Source: Dicaeum eximium | Lineage: Eukaryota > Chordata > Aves > Passeriformes > Dicaeidae | Assembly (NCBI GenBank): GCA_013396995.1 | Contig: VWZP01002201.1 | Location: 739,816 to 803,815 of the forward strand | DNA length: 64,000 nt | Direction: 5' to 3' | Shown: positions 42,301 to 55,535 of the stretch, piece after piece | Layout: each line of letters begins with the position of its first letter | How positions within the stretch are numbered: the first letter of the stretch is position 1 | Notes under the pieces: generated by a model | The model's database searches: none | What the model was told of the DNA's origin: nothing | The model's input: only the letters and a program-made list of their open reading frames with translations | Position numbers and translations under genes: made by a program

Positions 42301-45300
42301 GTACCCGCTGTTCCAGAGGGGCGGCCCGCAGCTGCGGATCTTCCGTCCCAACTTCTTCATGCTGGCGGTGCGGCCCGGCGTGCCCCAGCCCGAGGACACC
42401 GTGCAGTTCCGCGTCTCCATGGAGTGAGTGCCTGCTGGGCACGGCGGCTGGGCTGGTGGGCTCAGGGGTGGCAGGGCCCAGTGCCGCGGCAGGGAAGGGG
42501 CTCCTGCCTCAGGCGGACCTTGCAGAGGGCGGTGAGGGCGCTGCTGTAATGAGAGCTTTGCGTGGCTCCCCCAGTGTTAGTGAAGCTCAGCCTTCCCAGG
42601 GACGGGCTTGGGAAGAAGGAAGTGCTTATGAATTTGATCCAGAGTAAGCAAGGTGGTATCCAGTTATTTGTCAGGACTCTTTCAGCCTGACCAGCTTGCT
42701 GGCACGTAATACAGCCCATAAGACTGTGGCAGGTTCTGGTAGGATCAGTAGCTCCTACTCGGAATCAAGAAAGGCTTCTCAGGTTGGGCAATGAGAAAGC
42801 TTGCTGAACACAGAATATACCTGGCGTTTTGAATGTTGATGCTACAGAGGATAAAGTATTTGACAGTTGTTATAGTTCATGGATCATAAATCGCTGTAGC
42901 AGTGTGTGGTCTAGGTTGAGTTTACACTTTCATGTCGTAAATCTGTCTTGGTTAAAGCAAGAAGACATATTTATTCCTCAGTATCAACCAGTCTCTAGTT
43001 TATTTTGTTTAAATATTTACTTTTTTTTTTCCTTTCTTTCCCCAAAATGTTTTTTCATTGCCTAGAATGACAAAATTGGATATCAGGAATTACCTGGAAA
43101 GAATATACAATGTGCCGGTAGCTGCTGTGAGGACCAGGATACAGTATGGTAAGTGCAGCTGAGTAATGCAAAGGGATGAATGCAGCATCCCTGTGCAGCC
43201 AGAGCAGACTTTTACCTTTCAAAAGGTCTGTTAGATTTCAGCAGACTTTGGTTTCAGTGGTTCCAGGTGCTCAGCTGGTGATGTCTGTTAGCATGGTTGT
43301 TATTCGTCCCTTCAGATGAACATGCACCACTTCACGTTTGAATGCTGTGATTAAATGGTGATGTAAGTTTCACTCTAAAAAGAAAACTCTGAATTTAGAA
43401 AGGCTGATCATGCTGACAGTTACCTAGCTTGTGCTTTTGTAGGTGGTACTGTTTCTCCTTGAAGACCAGTGGGTACCTCCGTTCAGAAGGAGCTGCTTCA
43501 TGTGTTTTAATACAAGTAGTAATTAAACTCAAATTCAGCTGTAGCTCTCATTTAAAAAATTAGCTGAGATTAGCTTGCATGCACACACAGGAGGTGTTAT
43601 GGTCTAACAAAAGGCAAAGTTTGTAGAGCAAAGAAAAATGCTCTGTTGAACCAGTAGATAATGTCAGAAAAACATCTTGACAAACTTTCAGGTCTTTATC
43701 ACCTGTTGTTACCAGATTTCTGCTACTGAGTTGAATGTTTCCACTTGTGGCATTTCTGTCCTGTCCAACCACTAGAAACAACAACAAAAACCCACCCAAA
43801 TGCCCACCAAAAACCCAACAAAAAACAACCCAAAAGAAAAAAACGTTCCTAATTTAACTTATGCTGAACTCTGACTTGGAGGCAGAGGGACTCACCTCTA
43901 ACTGAAATAAGATAAATGTAGATAATGTCACTTTTACATACAAATGATTCCTTCCCCAGAGCTTCTCTGACTGCAGTTTGGATGCAGTCAGAAATATTTT
44001 TCTTTTTTTTTTTCATGTTAATTTACATTTTTGATTACCAGGCAGTATATTTATTGAGTGGAAAGTGACTTGTTGGTTAGGTTGTCTTTGATGGCTGGAT
44101 TTTTCATTGTTCATGTAGTGACTCTATGAAAGGAATTGTCTATTTATGATGGTAAGATTAAGGATGATTTTAAAAGGAATAGGAGAAAGGACCTGTAGTA
44201 GTGAAAAATGGAGGATAAAAGAAAAAGCTTCAAAATAAGGTTGTAAAACTCTTTTAAGTTACAAAGTAAGAAAAAACCTGGAAGTATCTTCTGTAATATG
44301 CTTATGTAAAAATCAGAACTAAATTTAGTCATAAATACCAAACACATGTAGTTCCAAACAGCACTGAAAAATAGTCATGCTTGTCCTTACAACCATTTTG
44401 TCCCCCACTGCTAATTTTAGGTGGTGGTATATAGTCAGGGATTAAAGAGGGTTAGAACTAATAACAATCTGAGAGCTTTAATGTCTGCCTAACATGAAGG
44501 GGGTAAGTTGTACTTCCCACTTCAGTTGTGACCAGCATGGTTGGAGGAGGTTGAAGCTTTAGTTTGTTTGGATGTGGAGTATGAAATCCTGGTGTATAAA
44601 CAGTAGATCCAGCTCATCAGCTGAATAGTAAAAGTTATCAAGTTTAAGGCTACATAGTGGTAATTTTCTCCTTGTCTTCCTGAAGCTGTGGATGTTGGGA
44701 GGGCAGTTTTATCACCCCTGGCCCCTACTTGGGAGACTTTTCTCCTTGCTTCTTTGCAGACTTTGTGTGTGAAGGCACAATGGCAACAGGCTGGTGATGC
44801 CTTGTTTCCCTGCTTATAAGTTTCACCAGTTTCAGTACACTTTAATAATTGTGGTGCTGTGCTGGTAGTGAAGGAAGAGTATTCCTCTTAACAGTAAATT
44901 AGAGACAGCCAAGTCCCTCCTTCAGCTTGGCCTTGCTTTGGAGAACTCAGAAGTCCTGGGAAGTAAAAGGTGGGATTCTCTTCATTTCTGCAGGTGCCAA
45001 CAACAAGAGGAATCACAGGAATCAGAGAGTGAAGAAGCCAGATTACAAGGTCGCCTATGTACAGCTGGTGAGTTGAGTTAACATGGATGCTTGTGAGGAA
45101 AGAGGAAGGCGCTGTTAACCAGCCAAGCTGAAAGTAATGGCCAGTGAGTTGTCCTGGATGGCTGAATATTTCAGCCAATCCTCTAACACTGACAGTTTCT
45201 TTTACACATGCCAGAATGTAAAAAGATTTAAATGACTTGCCCTAAAGGTCAAATTCGAACAAAATAAGTCCCGTGTTGGTTTGAGGTCTGTCTGTAGGTT

Positions 45301-48300
45301 GTGGACTGATGTCATAGGGTGCTGCTTTGCCAGAGAGTTTCGTGCTGACCCTGTACTCTGTGTGCTGGAAAGTTCACGACTTGTGTGGCTGATTGCTGAA
45401 ATGTCCAGTAAGTGAAAGAATATATTGTAGGGGTAGGGAACTTCTTATTAAAGGTCTTTGAATTTCAGAGAAGACTAAAGCTTATTCCTTGGAGAGCCTT
45501 TAGTCATATCTAAACAAGCATGCTTTGTGGCTGAACTGGGCTTTGAAACATACATTGGTTGCCCAATGGAAAAGGAGCTTCATGTTCCTGTAAATTTCTT
45601 TCATAACAGGACCATATTATAGTTTAAACTTCTGTTGGGCTTACCTGTCTTTATGCAAAAAAGAAGTGCAACCAGTGACAGAAAACCCCTTCACATACCA
45701 AAATGACATTAAAGAGATGGTATTTATGGTTGTAAAACCATAAGCTCAAAATTGCAGTTGGCAACACAACGTCACTGTTACTCTGTCTTGGGACAAGGAT
45801 TCAGTGTCGGGAGCACTCTGTGACCTTAAAGGCTGGCTAAGATTTCATATGGACTTGGAGTCAAACTCAAGAGGCATAAACAATGGGAAATCTGATTTTT
45901 AATATTCCAAAGTTTAAATATGCTTAGAAGTTTTTTTTTCTAAGCCCCTTCTGGGAAGGGGAGTAGAAAGAAAAGTGAGGACAGAGTGTTTTTCTAGATA
46001 GCCCTTACGTAATTTAAAAGAATAGTGTAAAGTGCAGTGTTACTAAGAAGTAAGAGAGTTATATTTAGATGAGGAGTAACAGTGATTTACTCTGCTGAAG
46101 TTAAAGGCAACCTCATTTCTGTGAGGATTTTACATTACTATGGCTAAGACACACATTCCTTTTTCAAGGAAGAGTTTGCTTTGGTGAACAAATTCTCCCT
46201 CCTGGATTGTCTTTGTTAGGTTTTTGTTTCCTGGAGAGCAGGACTACACAATTAGGAAGTGAATGCTTGAATTGATGATGATGTATCTCACGAGTTGCTT
46301 TCTCTGTGTTGTTCCTTTTAGTAGGTAGTTGCAGGCACTTTCCATTGCCACAGGCTCCTGCTAGTGACTCCCTTGCTTTTAGAAACTTGTTTCCCAAGAC
46401 TGAAGCAGACATGGGTCTCTAGTGAACTGTAGTCAGTTCTCAAATTTTATTTCACTGTAATGCAGTCTTGTGTCCTAGGTCTGCTGGGCTGAGAAGAGGG
46501 AGTCTGTAACCCATAGATACTCAGGAGGAAGGAGTGGGAAGCAAAATGCTGCTGCTCTGTTGGAGCAAGATGTTTAAGGCCGTGCCTTTGTGCATTTATT
46601 TCACATTCAGCCTCTCACCCTAGAGTAGTTGCCATAACCCTAAGGGTTGGTCAGCCCAGGTGTGGAGATGGACCTGAACTAGCTTGGTATTGGAGGCAGG
46701 TGCACAGTAGTTTGCTTGTTCCCCCAGCCTCCCATTTTGTCTTCTGGGCAATGCACAGAGCCCTCTTGCACTGTGGCTGAGGTCTCATAGTACATGGGAC
46801 AGCAAGAGTCTCCCATTGCCTTACACTGTCATTACCATAATAAGTTCTTAAGGAATGCCATGTTTTCCATGTCCTCCATTAACAAGGTCAGGAGACCACT
46901 TTTTGGTGGTGTTTTTCATGTCGAGGGAGGGAATCCTGACTGTTGGTAAACTCTTGCCAGTGAAGCTTGCTGTCTGTGTTTTTTTTCCTCACCTCATTCC
47001 TGGTCTCTTTGGTCTTTTCTTTTCCTATTGTTGTTGTGGTCTATTAAATCCATTAACATTTAGGTTTCTGTATTCCTCCCCCTTTCTCTTTTTACTTTTG
47101 TTTGTTGCTTTTCATCACTAGCTCTGATGTCTCAGACAATGAGCTCCCAGCTCTGTGTTCACACCAGCTTGAAACAGTGGGTGAAGCCAGAAACCCAGTG
47201 CCATTTCTGAATCTAAAGGGTTTGCCTTCATTCTCATTCATGGTGTGATCAGACCATTACAGGCCCCATGCAGTCCATTGTTAACTATCTGCCTAATTTA
47301 GGAAAGTCTTTGGTAACCACTGTAAAATCGTTATTTTCTGAGAATTAATTTGCATCTGCCATGAGTCAGAGTAGCTGGGCTTTCCCACCATTTTTACCAG
47401 CTGTGTTTTCTCTCATTAATCCAGTTTCAAGTTAAAACTGCTTATGACTGGAAAAATATGAATGTGTTTTTGGAAGCTCTTGGGTGGATCTTTCTGTTGC
47501 CCACTAGGTGGAAGTATTGCTCTTTCCAGTGTGACTTTGCAGCTGTGGTGCAGTTTACCTGAATGAAATTGCGTTTATTTATCAGCAGTTGAGTTTCCCT
47601 GCTTCATAAAGCATCACCTTATGTGTTTCAGTGCAACACACAGATCCTTTGACTTACTGCAAGTGTCTCAAAGGTGGGAAGGTGTATGAAGTCATAGTCA
47701 ACATGCCCTTAGGTGTCAGACTAGTGCCCCAGCTGTTCCACATGTAAGAATTGTTGTCCTTTCTTTTCCAAATACTATTTCTTGGAGATTCAGAGCTGTT
47801 TATTTTATTCTCAGGCGGTAACTGGACAAATACATGATCTGTCCAAGCATAATATTTTCACACTAAAAAAATACCTCAAATCATAGAAGGCTGTGGATCA
47901 ACAATATCTTACCATTCCAGAGCCTGCTTGCCTTTTTTCCCCTTTTGGAATGTGGTGAGAAAGGTTTGAGACTTATGGTCCTGTGTATCAAATGCTACTT
48001 TTCTACACTGTTCTATTTTATAAATTAAACCCAAGTTTTATATCTTTGCAAACTATATAAAATAAATATAATACAGCAGCGTTTCTCCTTACTCCAATAC
48101 AGCTATAATTACTATAATTAAAATAAAAAAGAAAAGATTAAAAGAAAGCCAGTGGGAAACTTTGCAGTTGCAGTAACATCAGGGAAATTAAAAAAAAACA
48201 ACAACATCCCCTCCTTCTCCTCCTTCAGTGTTCTCACTGGTTTAGCTTAACAGGTGTTAGTACCCGTGGGAGCACAACTGTAGACAAGCCTCTGGAATCC

Positions 48301-51300
48301 AGACCTATTTTTAATTAAACCTGTTTTGAGAAATCTAGTGGAGATGGCTGTAAAAAGGAGTCTGACCTTGTCAGCGTTAGGACTAACACCTATTTAGCTG
48401 CTTGAATGATGGCACCGGTGGGAACATTTTTGCAAATGCTTTCTCCTCAGCCCCTGTTAGAGTATCCTGTACATTCACAGTAGTTAACCTATTTGCACAT
48501 CAGATGTGACAGCAGCTTTCTTTTGAATTCAGAGGAAACTTGGATGGTCCATATGCAGTGTTGTTCCTGAGTGGATTTTTGAAGTTGCTTTCTGTGCTGT
48601 TTTGCCATACATTTTAGCATCAGATGTTACCACTGCAGTAGGAGCAGAATTGTTCAAATACACTGGATTATTAAACTTAGCTGCATATGCTGCTACTGCT
48701 GGACCGAATCCCATGCTTTTGGGATTCCAACATTTTTGTAGTTAATGATACAGTAAACATCACTTTTCTGTTAATTCTGAAGGACAGTAGTAAGTGCTTC
48801 AATTATCCAAATAACCAGAAGATCTCACAGCTGTTTACATGATCAGTGTTTGCTGCATCATTGCTGCACAGTAATATCTGTGCTGGACTTATGTTTCTAA
48901 ACTTTTCAGGGGACTCAAAGGTCAGAGAAGTACAAGTGAATTTGTGCTGGATAATCCTTCCAGCGGTTTTCTGACGTGAGTCTCAGCAGTGAAAAGGCCA
49001 GCACTTGACTTCATAGGCCTAATTACGGTCACTTAACCTCTCATTAAAATGAACGGAGGCAATCTGTACCACTCTGTGATAAATCCTTAGACAGACTCCA
49101 AGAACAAGGTGTTGTTTTCACCCTTTCTGAGGACAAAGGCTTGAAATCGAAAGGGAAAATAAATGTTTCATGCTTTCATCTTCACTTTCGATTGTGAAGG
49201 ATGTTACTAGCATTTAACAAATAAATCCTCATAAGGCCTTGTATATAATTCACTTTTACTTTTGGGTAATGCTGAATTGAGGATTAGAGTTGTGCAGGAG
49301 TAGAAGTTTAATGGGTCCCATTTCTGTTATCTGAACACTGGACCACACATCTCACTTGTGCATAACCTCTAGAATTTGTAGGAAAAAGGAAGGTCTCTGG
49401 GAAGACCCCAGACTGAGAACAACAATGTGTAAAATCATCACGTTGCCTTTATTCCTTTAGGTGTTCAATGCCCGCTCTCTAACTTGCTTTGTTTGGGGCT
49501 TTTTGTTCTTTTATTAGTATCATAAGCCTTCTCTTGAGGGAGAGGTGAACACATGGTGGTAGAGCTTACCCTGACAAATTCCAGAGTATCAGGAGATCAC
49601 TTCACATTGGTGAAAAGGATCTTTTGCTGTCAGTGCACCACCCAATTCCATGACAGACTGAATTATCCTCACAAAATTACTTTTTTTTCCAGTGTTTGTC
49701 TTTTTTACAGGATTTTCTTTTAGCACAGCTGTGTTGAGTAGAAAGGTGGTGTTATCTTCTCCCCCTTTCTCTGTGCTTCTAACTAAGGTAATTATGCTGG
49801 CAGAAGTTCTAAAGCAGAAGCAAGTTCTAGCTTTTTTAGAGGTTACTTCAGCTTATGAGAATTTCAGTAATTCAGCAATTAAAGGGATAAACAGCTTGCA
49901 AAAGGTAAAACTGTGGACAAATGCAAGGTTTTCAAGTAAGCCAGAATCTTTCTGGTTAGATATGCCAGCACTTCATCTTCTAGCAGTTTGTAAACCAGAT
50001 AAACCCTGATGAACTTGGCAAAATTGCTTACTTTATTCCGGTGAGGATTGCATTCTGAGGATGCATTTATCATATGGTTGCTGTATAGAAGGAAAAACTT
50101 CTGCAAATAAGAAGTTTAAGGAAAAGCAGCACTGTGTAAAGAAGTGACAATCCCTCTGTTCCTTTGGTAGGCTTTTTTTTTTAAGGAGGTGGCATATGAG
50201 CTTGAACCTCAGTAGCCTCTGGCATTATGTGGAAGATGCATTGAGTGTAAATATGCCTGGACAGACTCACAATCCTTTATGTAAGTTGATGCCTTTTGGT
50301 ATTTTTGAAATTTTGAAATACCCAAGATACAGGCTTCTTCTGAAAACTAGCTACTGAGCATGCACAACAGCTATTTTTCATACAGCTTTCATCACTCCAG
50401 AGCCTTACAGTGCAGTATTACTGCAGAGTATTGTTACTTAAGATTTATCAACCTTCAGTTCTCAGGGTGTAATGTCTTGGCTGTTTCAAATCGTGTTTGG
50501 CTGCCAGCCAAAATCAGAATTTCTTCACAAAACAAGAGCTGGATTGAGCCAACTTGTCTGTGCTGATTTTGATTTATTAAAAGACTCCAGATACAGATTG
50601 ACATTTTCAGCTCAATATTTGACTTCCACCAGCCTTGAAATGGGAACTGTGAGCACTTTGATAAACAGCTTAAAGGTTTGTCTGGTTTTGCTAGAGCCTG
50701 TGCGTGTATCTGTTTTGTTTTCTTCCCTCTTTTTAAAATAATAACTGTTTTGCAATGCGTAGTGAATTACCATGGATGTTGTTAGTATGCTTTAGGGACA
50801 GCTTTCCTTCATTCTCCAGTAAGGGAAATGCATTAGTCCTGGAAGTATTCCAGAAGGAAAGTGCTGCATAACAAGAAGAGTCCCTTACTACGCTGTTACC
50901 AATATAAATAGTTCTCAGATTTTCAGTGGAGGTGGTGTGCCTACCATGTTAGCCTAAGTTGTTTTCTGACTTGTTTAACTAAAATGGCTTCCTCTCCAGG
51001 GCAGACAGGTCTTTAGTATGGGCCCTGTCTGTTCTGTAGGGGGCTGAGTGACCTGCCCACAGCACAGTTCAAACAGCAATATTTTGTAATATTACCAAAT
51101 TCCTTTCCAAATGCTCCAGTGTGCTAAAATCCTGGGCAGTGCTTGGCCTCAAGGGTGCTTGTTGCTGATCCTACTACAGGAGGAGGTTCAGTAGGCTGCA
51201 GCTTTGGGCTTGCTCAGGGACCCTGGTAAGGCCAGTTTCTGTGCCATGAAATGGAGCTGTGCTTTAGCTGTCAAAGGACTGCTATTATGAGGATACCTCT

Positions 51301-53025
51301 TGGTAATTTAAAGGTACAAAAGAGCTGAAGCGTCAGTGTACACCAGTGGAAAAGAAAACCTTGATATGTTCCAGTTGAGCTTATCCAGGCTAGAATCAAG
51401 GAAAAAGCAATGTACACAGCAGCTCCCTTATTGTTTTTGTAGTATGGTCAGACTCTTAGGAAACCCCCAAGAAGTATGCACTACAAAAACAACTGGAGCA
51501 TTACTGGGTAGAGTTGGTATTTTGTAGATTCCAGTCTGGATAATCTCATCTGGGATAAGACACGCTTTTTTCTCTCCAAAGCATATGAGGTTTAGATTTT
51601 TTCACACCTGTTATTTGCCAGGTTGAGTGTATATGATTAAATAAAACATAGCAGACATTCAGCTGGGTCAGGGACATGGTGATGGTTCTGTTGGATTTAT
51701 TTATGTCATATTTCTGATCCCAAAATGCAGAGTAGGTGTGCTGGGGAAGGTTTCTTTCATGTCCTTCGTGGAACCATTTCATAACTGAGCCTCTTGTTTG
51801 GCTGTATTTACTGCATAGATTTAAAGACTGGCTGATCTGAAAAAAAGCCAAACCCACCTGTTTTCACCTGAAGCAGTTAAATGCTTTTCTTGAGATTTCT
51901 GTATGCAGAATGGTGCCAAAGAAGTTAAAGTATGGTAATGTTTGTAGGTGTTTTGGAGAGTAATTTTAGGGTTATGGGTGACCAGTTACAAGTTTTATTA
52001 TGCGAGGTCCCATACAGAATGGAAGGGCTGATGCTGTTGAATTTAATGAAGTTGTGCTTAGAACAAACATCACTAAAAATAAATTGGTAACGTTAATGGG
52101 ATAGTACATTTCCACAGAAAAATGGTTTCCTGCTGTTAGATAAAAACCAGAGACCAAGCAAATGTTTATTTTCCAAGTGGGAGACACAGATCTGATGATG
52201 ATGTTTCACTAAAATGACTTGTCTGTTAGGCAGAATGACTGATGCAGATGTAATCACTTTAATCTCATTAGTGATATATTAGACAGATTGCTCCCACTGT
52301 AATTGTTTTACACCATGGTCTTTATGTCTGTTGATAAGAGACCTCTGATATCTGTTATTCTGTATTCCCACATTACACCCTCCAACAGCAGCTGCTGGGA
52401 CTGCTCTCTCTTATCCTTAGCTGAGATCTAAACAACTACAACCACTGCTCATATCCTGAGTGTTAATGTAATGAATGCGTGCTCCACTGTGTATTTCCCT
52501 GGTGGTATTACTTTAACAAAATCACTTATTTTGCTCATCTTGCTTTTACTGTATGACCCATACAACATCTCTGAGCTGATTCAAAGACTTTGAAGAGATG
52601 TCCATCTCCTGATCATTCATCTTTAAAAAAAAAAAGAGATGTCAGTATGTTAAGTAGCACAGAGAGGAGGAGAGGCTGAAATTCAGTTTTTGAGGAGAAG
52701 GGGCGTGCATGTATCTTGGGGATGTGGGTGGAAAGAGCTTTTGGGAGGTCATGAAGTACCATTCTGCACTAACTGAAAATGCAGGGTGATCTTTCACCCT
52801 AAGATCATAGCTACTGTAGAAAGGCTGCAATGTCTCTCTGACCATTTGTTTTCTCTTTAGGGCCAAGGACAAACCTTTCAGTTTCCCAACTTATTTCCAG
52901 AGAAAGAACAAGATGCAGAGACTCGCTCTTTTGATGACTTCAAGGATAAATTTATGGAGAAAGAGAAGCAGAAGCAGGAAGGTGACCCCAGAAGAGGTGG
53001 AGTCCCTGATTGGTTTGGACTTTGA
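42156..53025 (+). CDS. MRPL23: 39S (large subunit) mitochondrial ribosomal protein L23 / uL23m, full spliced coding region
   Basis: uL23m sits at the peptide exit side of the mitochondrial large ribosomal subunit and contacts the large-subunit rRNA. Five exons (42156-42181, 42301-42423, 43066-43148, 44994-45067, 52861-53025) join in frame to 471 nt, i.e. 156 residues; the human protein is of similar length. The start MAAGARRAVYPLFQRGGPQ has G at -3 and +4. The middle reads LRIFRPNFFMLAVRPG, MTKLDIRNYLERIYNVPVAA and VRTRIQYG, the L23 fold. It ends RRGGVPDWFGL, the family's conserved tail. The fourth intron is large (7.8 kb). Lying downstream of TNNT3 on the same strand matches mammals. Confidence 0.95.
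42301..42423 (+). CDS. MRPL23: MRPL23 exon 2
   Basis: TCCCCGCAG acceptor, GTGAGT donor (42424). It reads YPLFQRGGPQLRIFRPNFF, then MLAVRPGVPQPEDTVQFRV, then SM plus two bases of E. Confidence 0.94.
43066..43148 (+). CDS. MRPL23: MRPL23 exon 3
   Basis: TTTTCATTGCCTAG acceptor, GTAAGT donor (43149). It reads MTKLDIRNYLERIYNVPVAA then VRTRIQY plus one base. This is the most conserved L23 segment, with the rRNA-contacting helix. Confidence 0.94.
43149..44993 (+). other. MRPL23: MRPL23 intron 3 (1.8 kb)
   Basis: AT-rich. It contains an A/C-rich stretch near 43780-43845 and nothing else recognised. Confidence 0.6.
44994..45067 (+). CDS. MRPL23: MRPL23 exon 4
   Basis: CATTTCTGCAG acceptor, GTGAGT donor (45068). 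It reads GANNKRNHRNQRVKKPDYK then VAYVQL; the basic stretch fits rRNA contact. Ends in phase 0. Confidence 0.94.
45068..52860 (+). other. MRPL23: MRPL23 intron 4 (7.8 kb)
   Basis: Largely AT-rich intronic DNA with no recognised gene or strong repeat. A minus-strand 61-codon frame at 48529-48714 is noted elsewhere as unresolved. Confidence 0.6.
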
Positions 53026-53215
53026 TGCAACAAGCCAGCTGCCTTCCTTTAGGCTCAGAGGGATTTTGATTAGCACAACTTGCACTCTTTTTGTGATGAC
53101 CGAATGTTTATTCTTGAGCAGCCCTTCCTAGCATGTCTTTTTTCTGGCTGTTTGTGCATGACTACAACAAAATGGCCCTGAAGAAATAAAAAGGTAAAAT
53201 AAATCTGACTCCACC
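52861..53215 (+). CDS. MRPL23: MRPL23 exon 5 with stop codon and 3' UTR
   Basis: TTTTCTCTTTAG acceptor. It reads GQGQTFQFPNLFPEKEQD, a variable charged stretch with KEKQKQEGD, then PRRGGVPDWFGL and TGA at 53023-53025. Two overlapping poly(A) signals follow, AATAAA at 53185-53190 and 53198-53203, so the transcript should end near 53215. Confidence 0.92.
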
Positions 53216-55440
53216 AGGTCTTTTCTGTGAACTTGTAGACTGTTTCTAAAATGTGGAATTCTTGTTGTCATTTCTGACTATGAGAGTGTCATTGTGCTTA
53301 CCTTTTTTGTGCTGCTGCAGGTTGTTTTGAGTAGAAATAGGGTGTTTAATTTCCTAGGGTAGGCGCAGTTTGTATTGACTAGAATGTGTAAGAGTCAAGA
53401 TAGGTATGCCAGAGGTGGACATGAAAGTGTAGAAAACTGGACTATAGGCTTAGGACATAGGGTTCCCTTATTGTCACTTACTGTGTCCTACCATCTTACT
53501 GCCTTCCTTGCAGTGACCCCTCCTTTCCTGGAGAAATGCATGTGATCTTAATGTACTCTTGTAACAGTTGTGTGGCATTTTGGGGACAGGGTTTGTAGGA
53601 CAGGTTTGTGGCTGCACAGATATGTGTTTGATCCCTTTAAGCATCAAGGAGCAGACAAAGGTGGTGCACATCTCTGCTTGCTCTTGGGCAGTGCAGGTAG
53701 CTGTCCTCTGTGACCAGCCTGCCTTAGGAATGTTTACTGGCACAGTTGTGCTGGTATTCCTTCCCCTTCCACAGCTACCTTGCAGTGTTGGCAAGTGTCC
53801 TGTGTGGACACAGTTGTACTGGCATAGAAATGCTTCTGCCAGTGTAGCCTGTTTTGTGCTGAGGACTAATAAAAAGACTCCTTTTACTTTTTCTGGTGTA
53901 ACTCCCTCTGCTTCCAAGTTACTGATGCCAGGGCAGCGGTAGAAATTTTCTAGGCCTTCTGGGCTGCCACGTTCAATGTTTTCATTTCTTGGCTCTGTGG
54001 CTGTTTCTTCTTGCTCTGATGAGGATATTTCCTCTTTTCCTTTGTCAAGTAATGTGCTCTGCTTTTGTGTCAGAAATAGTAGGGGAAAAGGAGGGCTGGG
54101 AAGGACGTCACAGATGGAGAAGGGTATTTCTGCAGGCTGTTTGCTACAACACAGCACATGCAGTGTTAAATGTATAGCTAATATTTCCCTGGCTTTTGAA
54201 TTCTGCCACTTGGAGCAATTGGCAGGGTCGTGAATGAGCCCATGCCTTCAATGCTTCTACCCGGGTGCTCTCCTTTATTGTTCTGTGTCTGAACTTCTTG
54301 TTTGGACAGCTAGCAAGATGTTTACAAGGAAACAGCTGTTCTCCAGAGAGTCAATCCAAGTAGGATTTTACGCACCCCCTTCTGTTCATTAGTCACCTCT
54401 TTCTCCCTGCTACTTCCCTCATGCATGACAGGCCACCTCCTTCTGTGGTTTGTTGGTTACACCCCCCTCTTTGTCCACTTTCCAAGGGGGATCACGTATG
54501 ATCTAAGTTAGCTGGTACTTAAACAGAGAGATGTTCTTAGAGAAGAGGGAGATAAGGGAGGATTTGGTACTCCCAGCCTGCCAGCAGAGTTACAATGGTA
54601 GATGTGGAAAAGTACTGACTTCACTGAAAACAGTTCATATGTTTGGCATATCTGCAAAGGCAACATTTCCAGTGTTTTCTAGTGACGTGTGAAGCTCCAG
54701 GTTAAATAAGGGGCTGGCCTGCAGATTCAAAGTAGGGTGACTGAATTTGTCTGGGTGCAAGGGTCTCTCTGCTGTACACAGCCTCCTCCTCCCCGCTCTT
54801 TTGTTTAATGTATTTTTTAAAGGAGCTGTTTCTCAGTCTCACAGGTCAGTATGGAGATGGCCTATATTGCAACTTGGGCTATGTTCCTTCAATGTAATAT
54901 TACTGGATTTGCTATTTTTTCTTCACTGTCCTTTGTGTTTATCTCCAGTGTGGGTAACTTGATCTTTTTCACCATGGTGAAGATAGAAAGGGCTCATCTA
55001 GTGCTGCCATGTGTCTTCCCAAGTGGTTGGTTAGCCTTGAGCAAGCAGTCAGGTATGTTAGTTCTGGTTAAATGAGGCTGCATTAGGTGTAACAGCAAAG
55101 ATACATTTAACCATCACTCTCTGCCTTCCCTATTGATGGTCAGGAGATGTTGGAGTTGCCAGCTTCTGTACTGGCATTGAAGACTCAAGATGACTAAAAT
55201 TTATTTGCAGTCCCAAATGTGCTTTAGGCTCAGTGAGTATCAAAAGCCCCTGTGCAGGTCTGCCATGCTTTAGTACTCTGTGATTTCTCCATGGGCAATT
55301 AATTTCTAGCTCATGTTCAAGGCAGGTTTCTGTCTAGAGTAGCACAAAAGAGAAGAAACAGAGATGCAAATACACCCATATCTGTATGAAGTTGCTGTAA
55401 CTAAATTCTGGCAGATACTCAAGCTGCATAAGACAGCAAT
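53216..55440. other. Intergenic DNA downstream of MRPL23
   Basis: No gene recognised. A 227-codon minus-strand open frame (53474-54157) has no motif I know and a composition typical of chance frames. No transcript features are obvious. Confidence 0.55.
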
Positions 55441-55444
55441 CATG

Positions 55445-55535
55445 TAATCCTATAGAAGGGTTTGAGTTGGAAGGGACCTAAAGATCACCGAGTTCCAAGC
55501 CACTGTTTCGGGGCAGGGACTCATTCCTCGATGTT
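55445..55535 (-). mobile_element. Short CR1 3' fragment (antisense)
   Basis: ATCATGTAATCCTATAGAAG, then GGTTTGAGTTGGAAGGGACC and TAAAGATCACCGAGTTCCAA match the last ~90 bases of CR1 read in reverse. Confidence 0.78.

Noticed and set aside
53474..54157. 227-codon minus-strand open frame as a gene
   Set aside because: No recognisable domain, no promoter or poly(A) context, and overlapping frames of similar kind on the plus strand.
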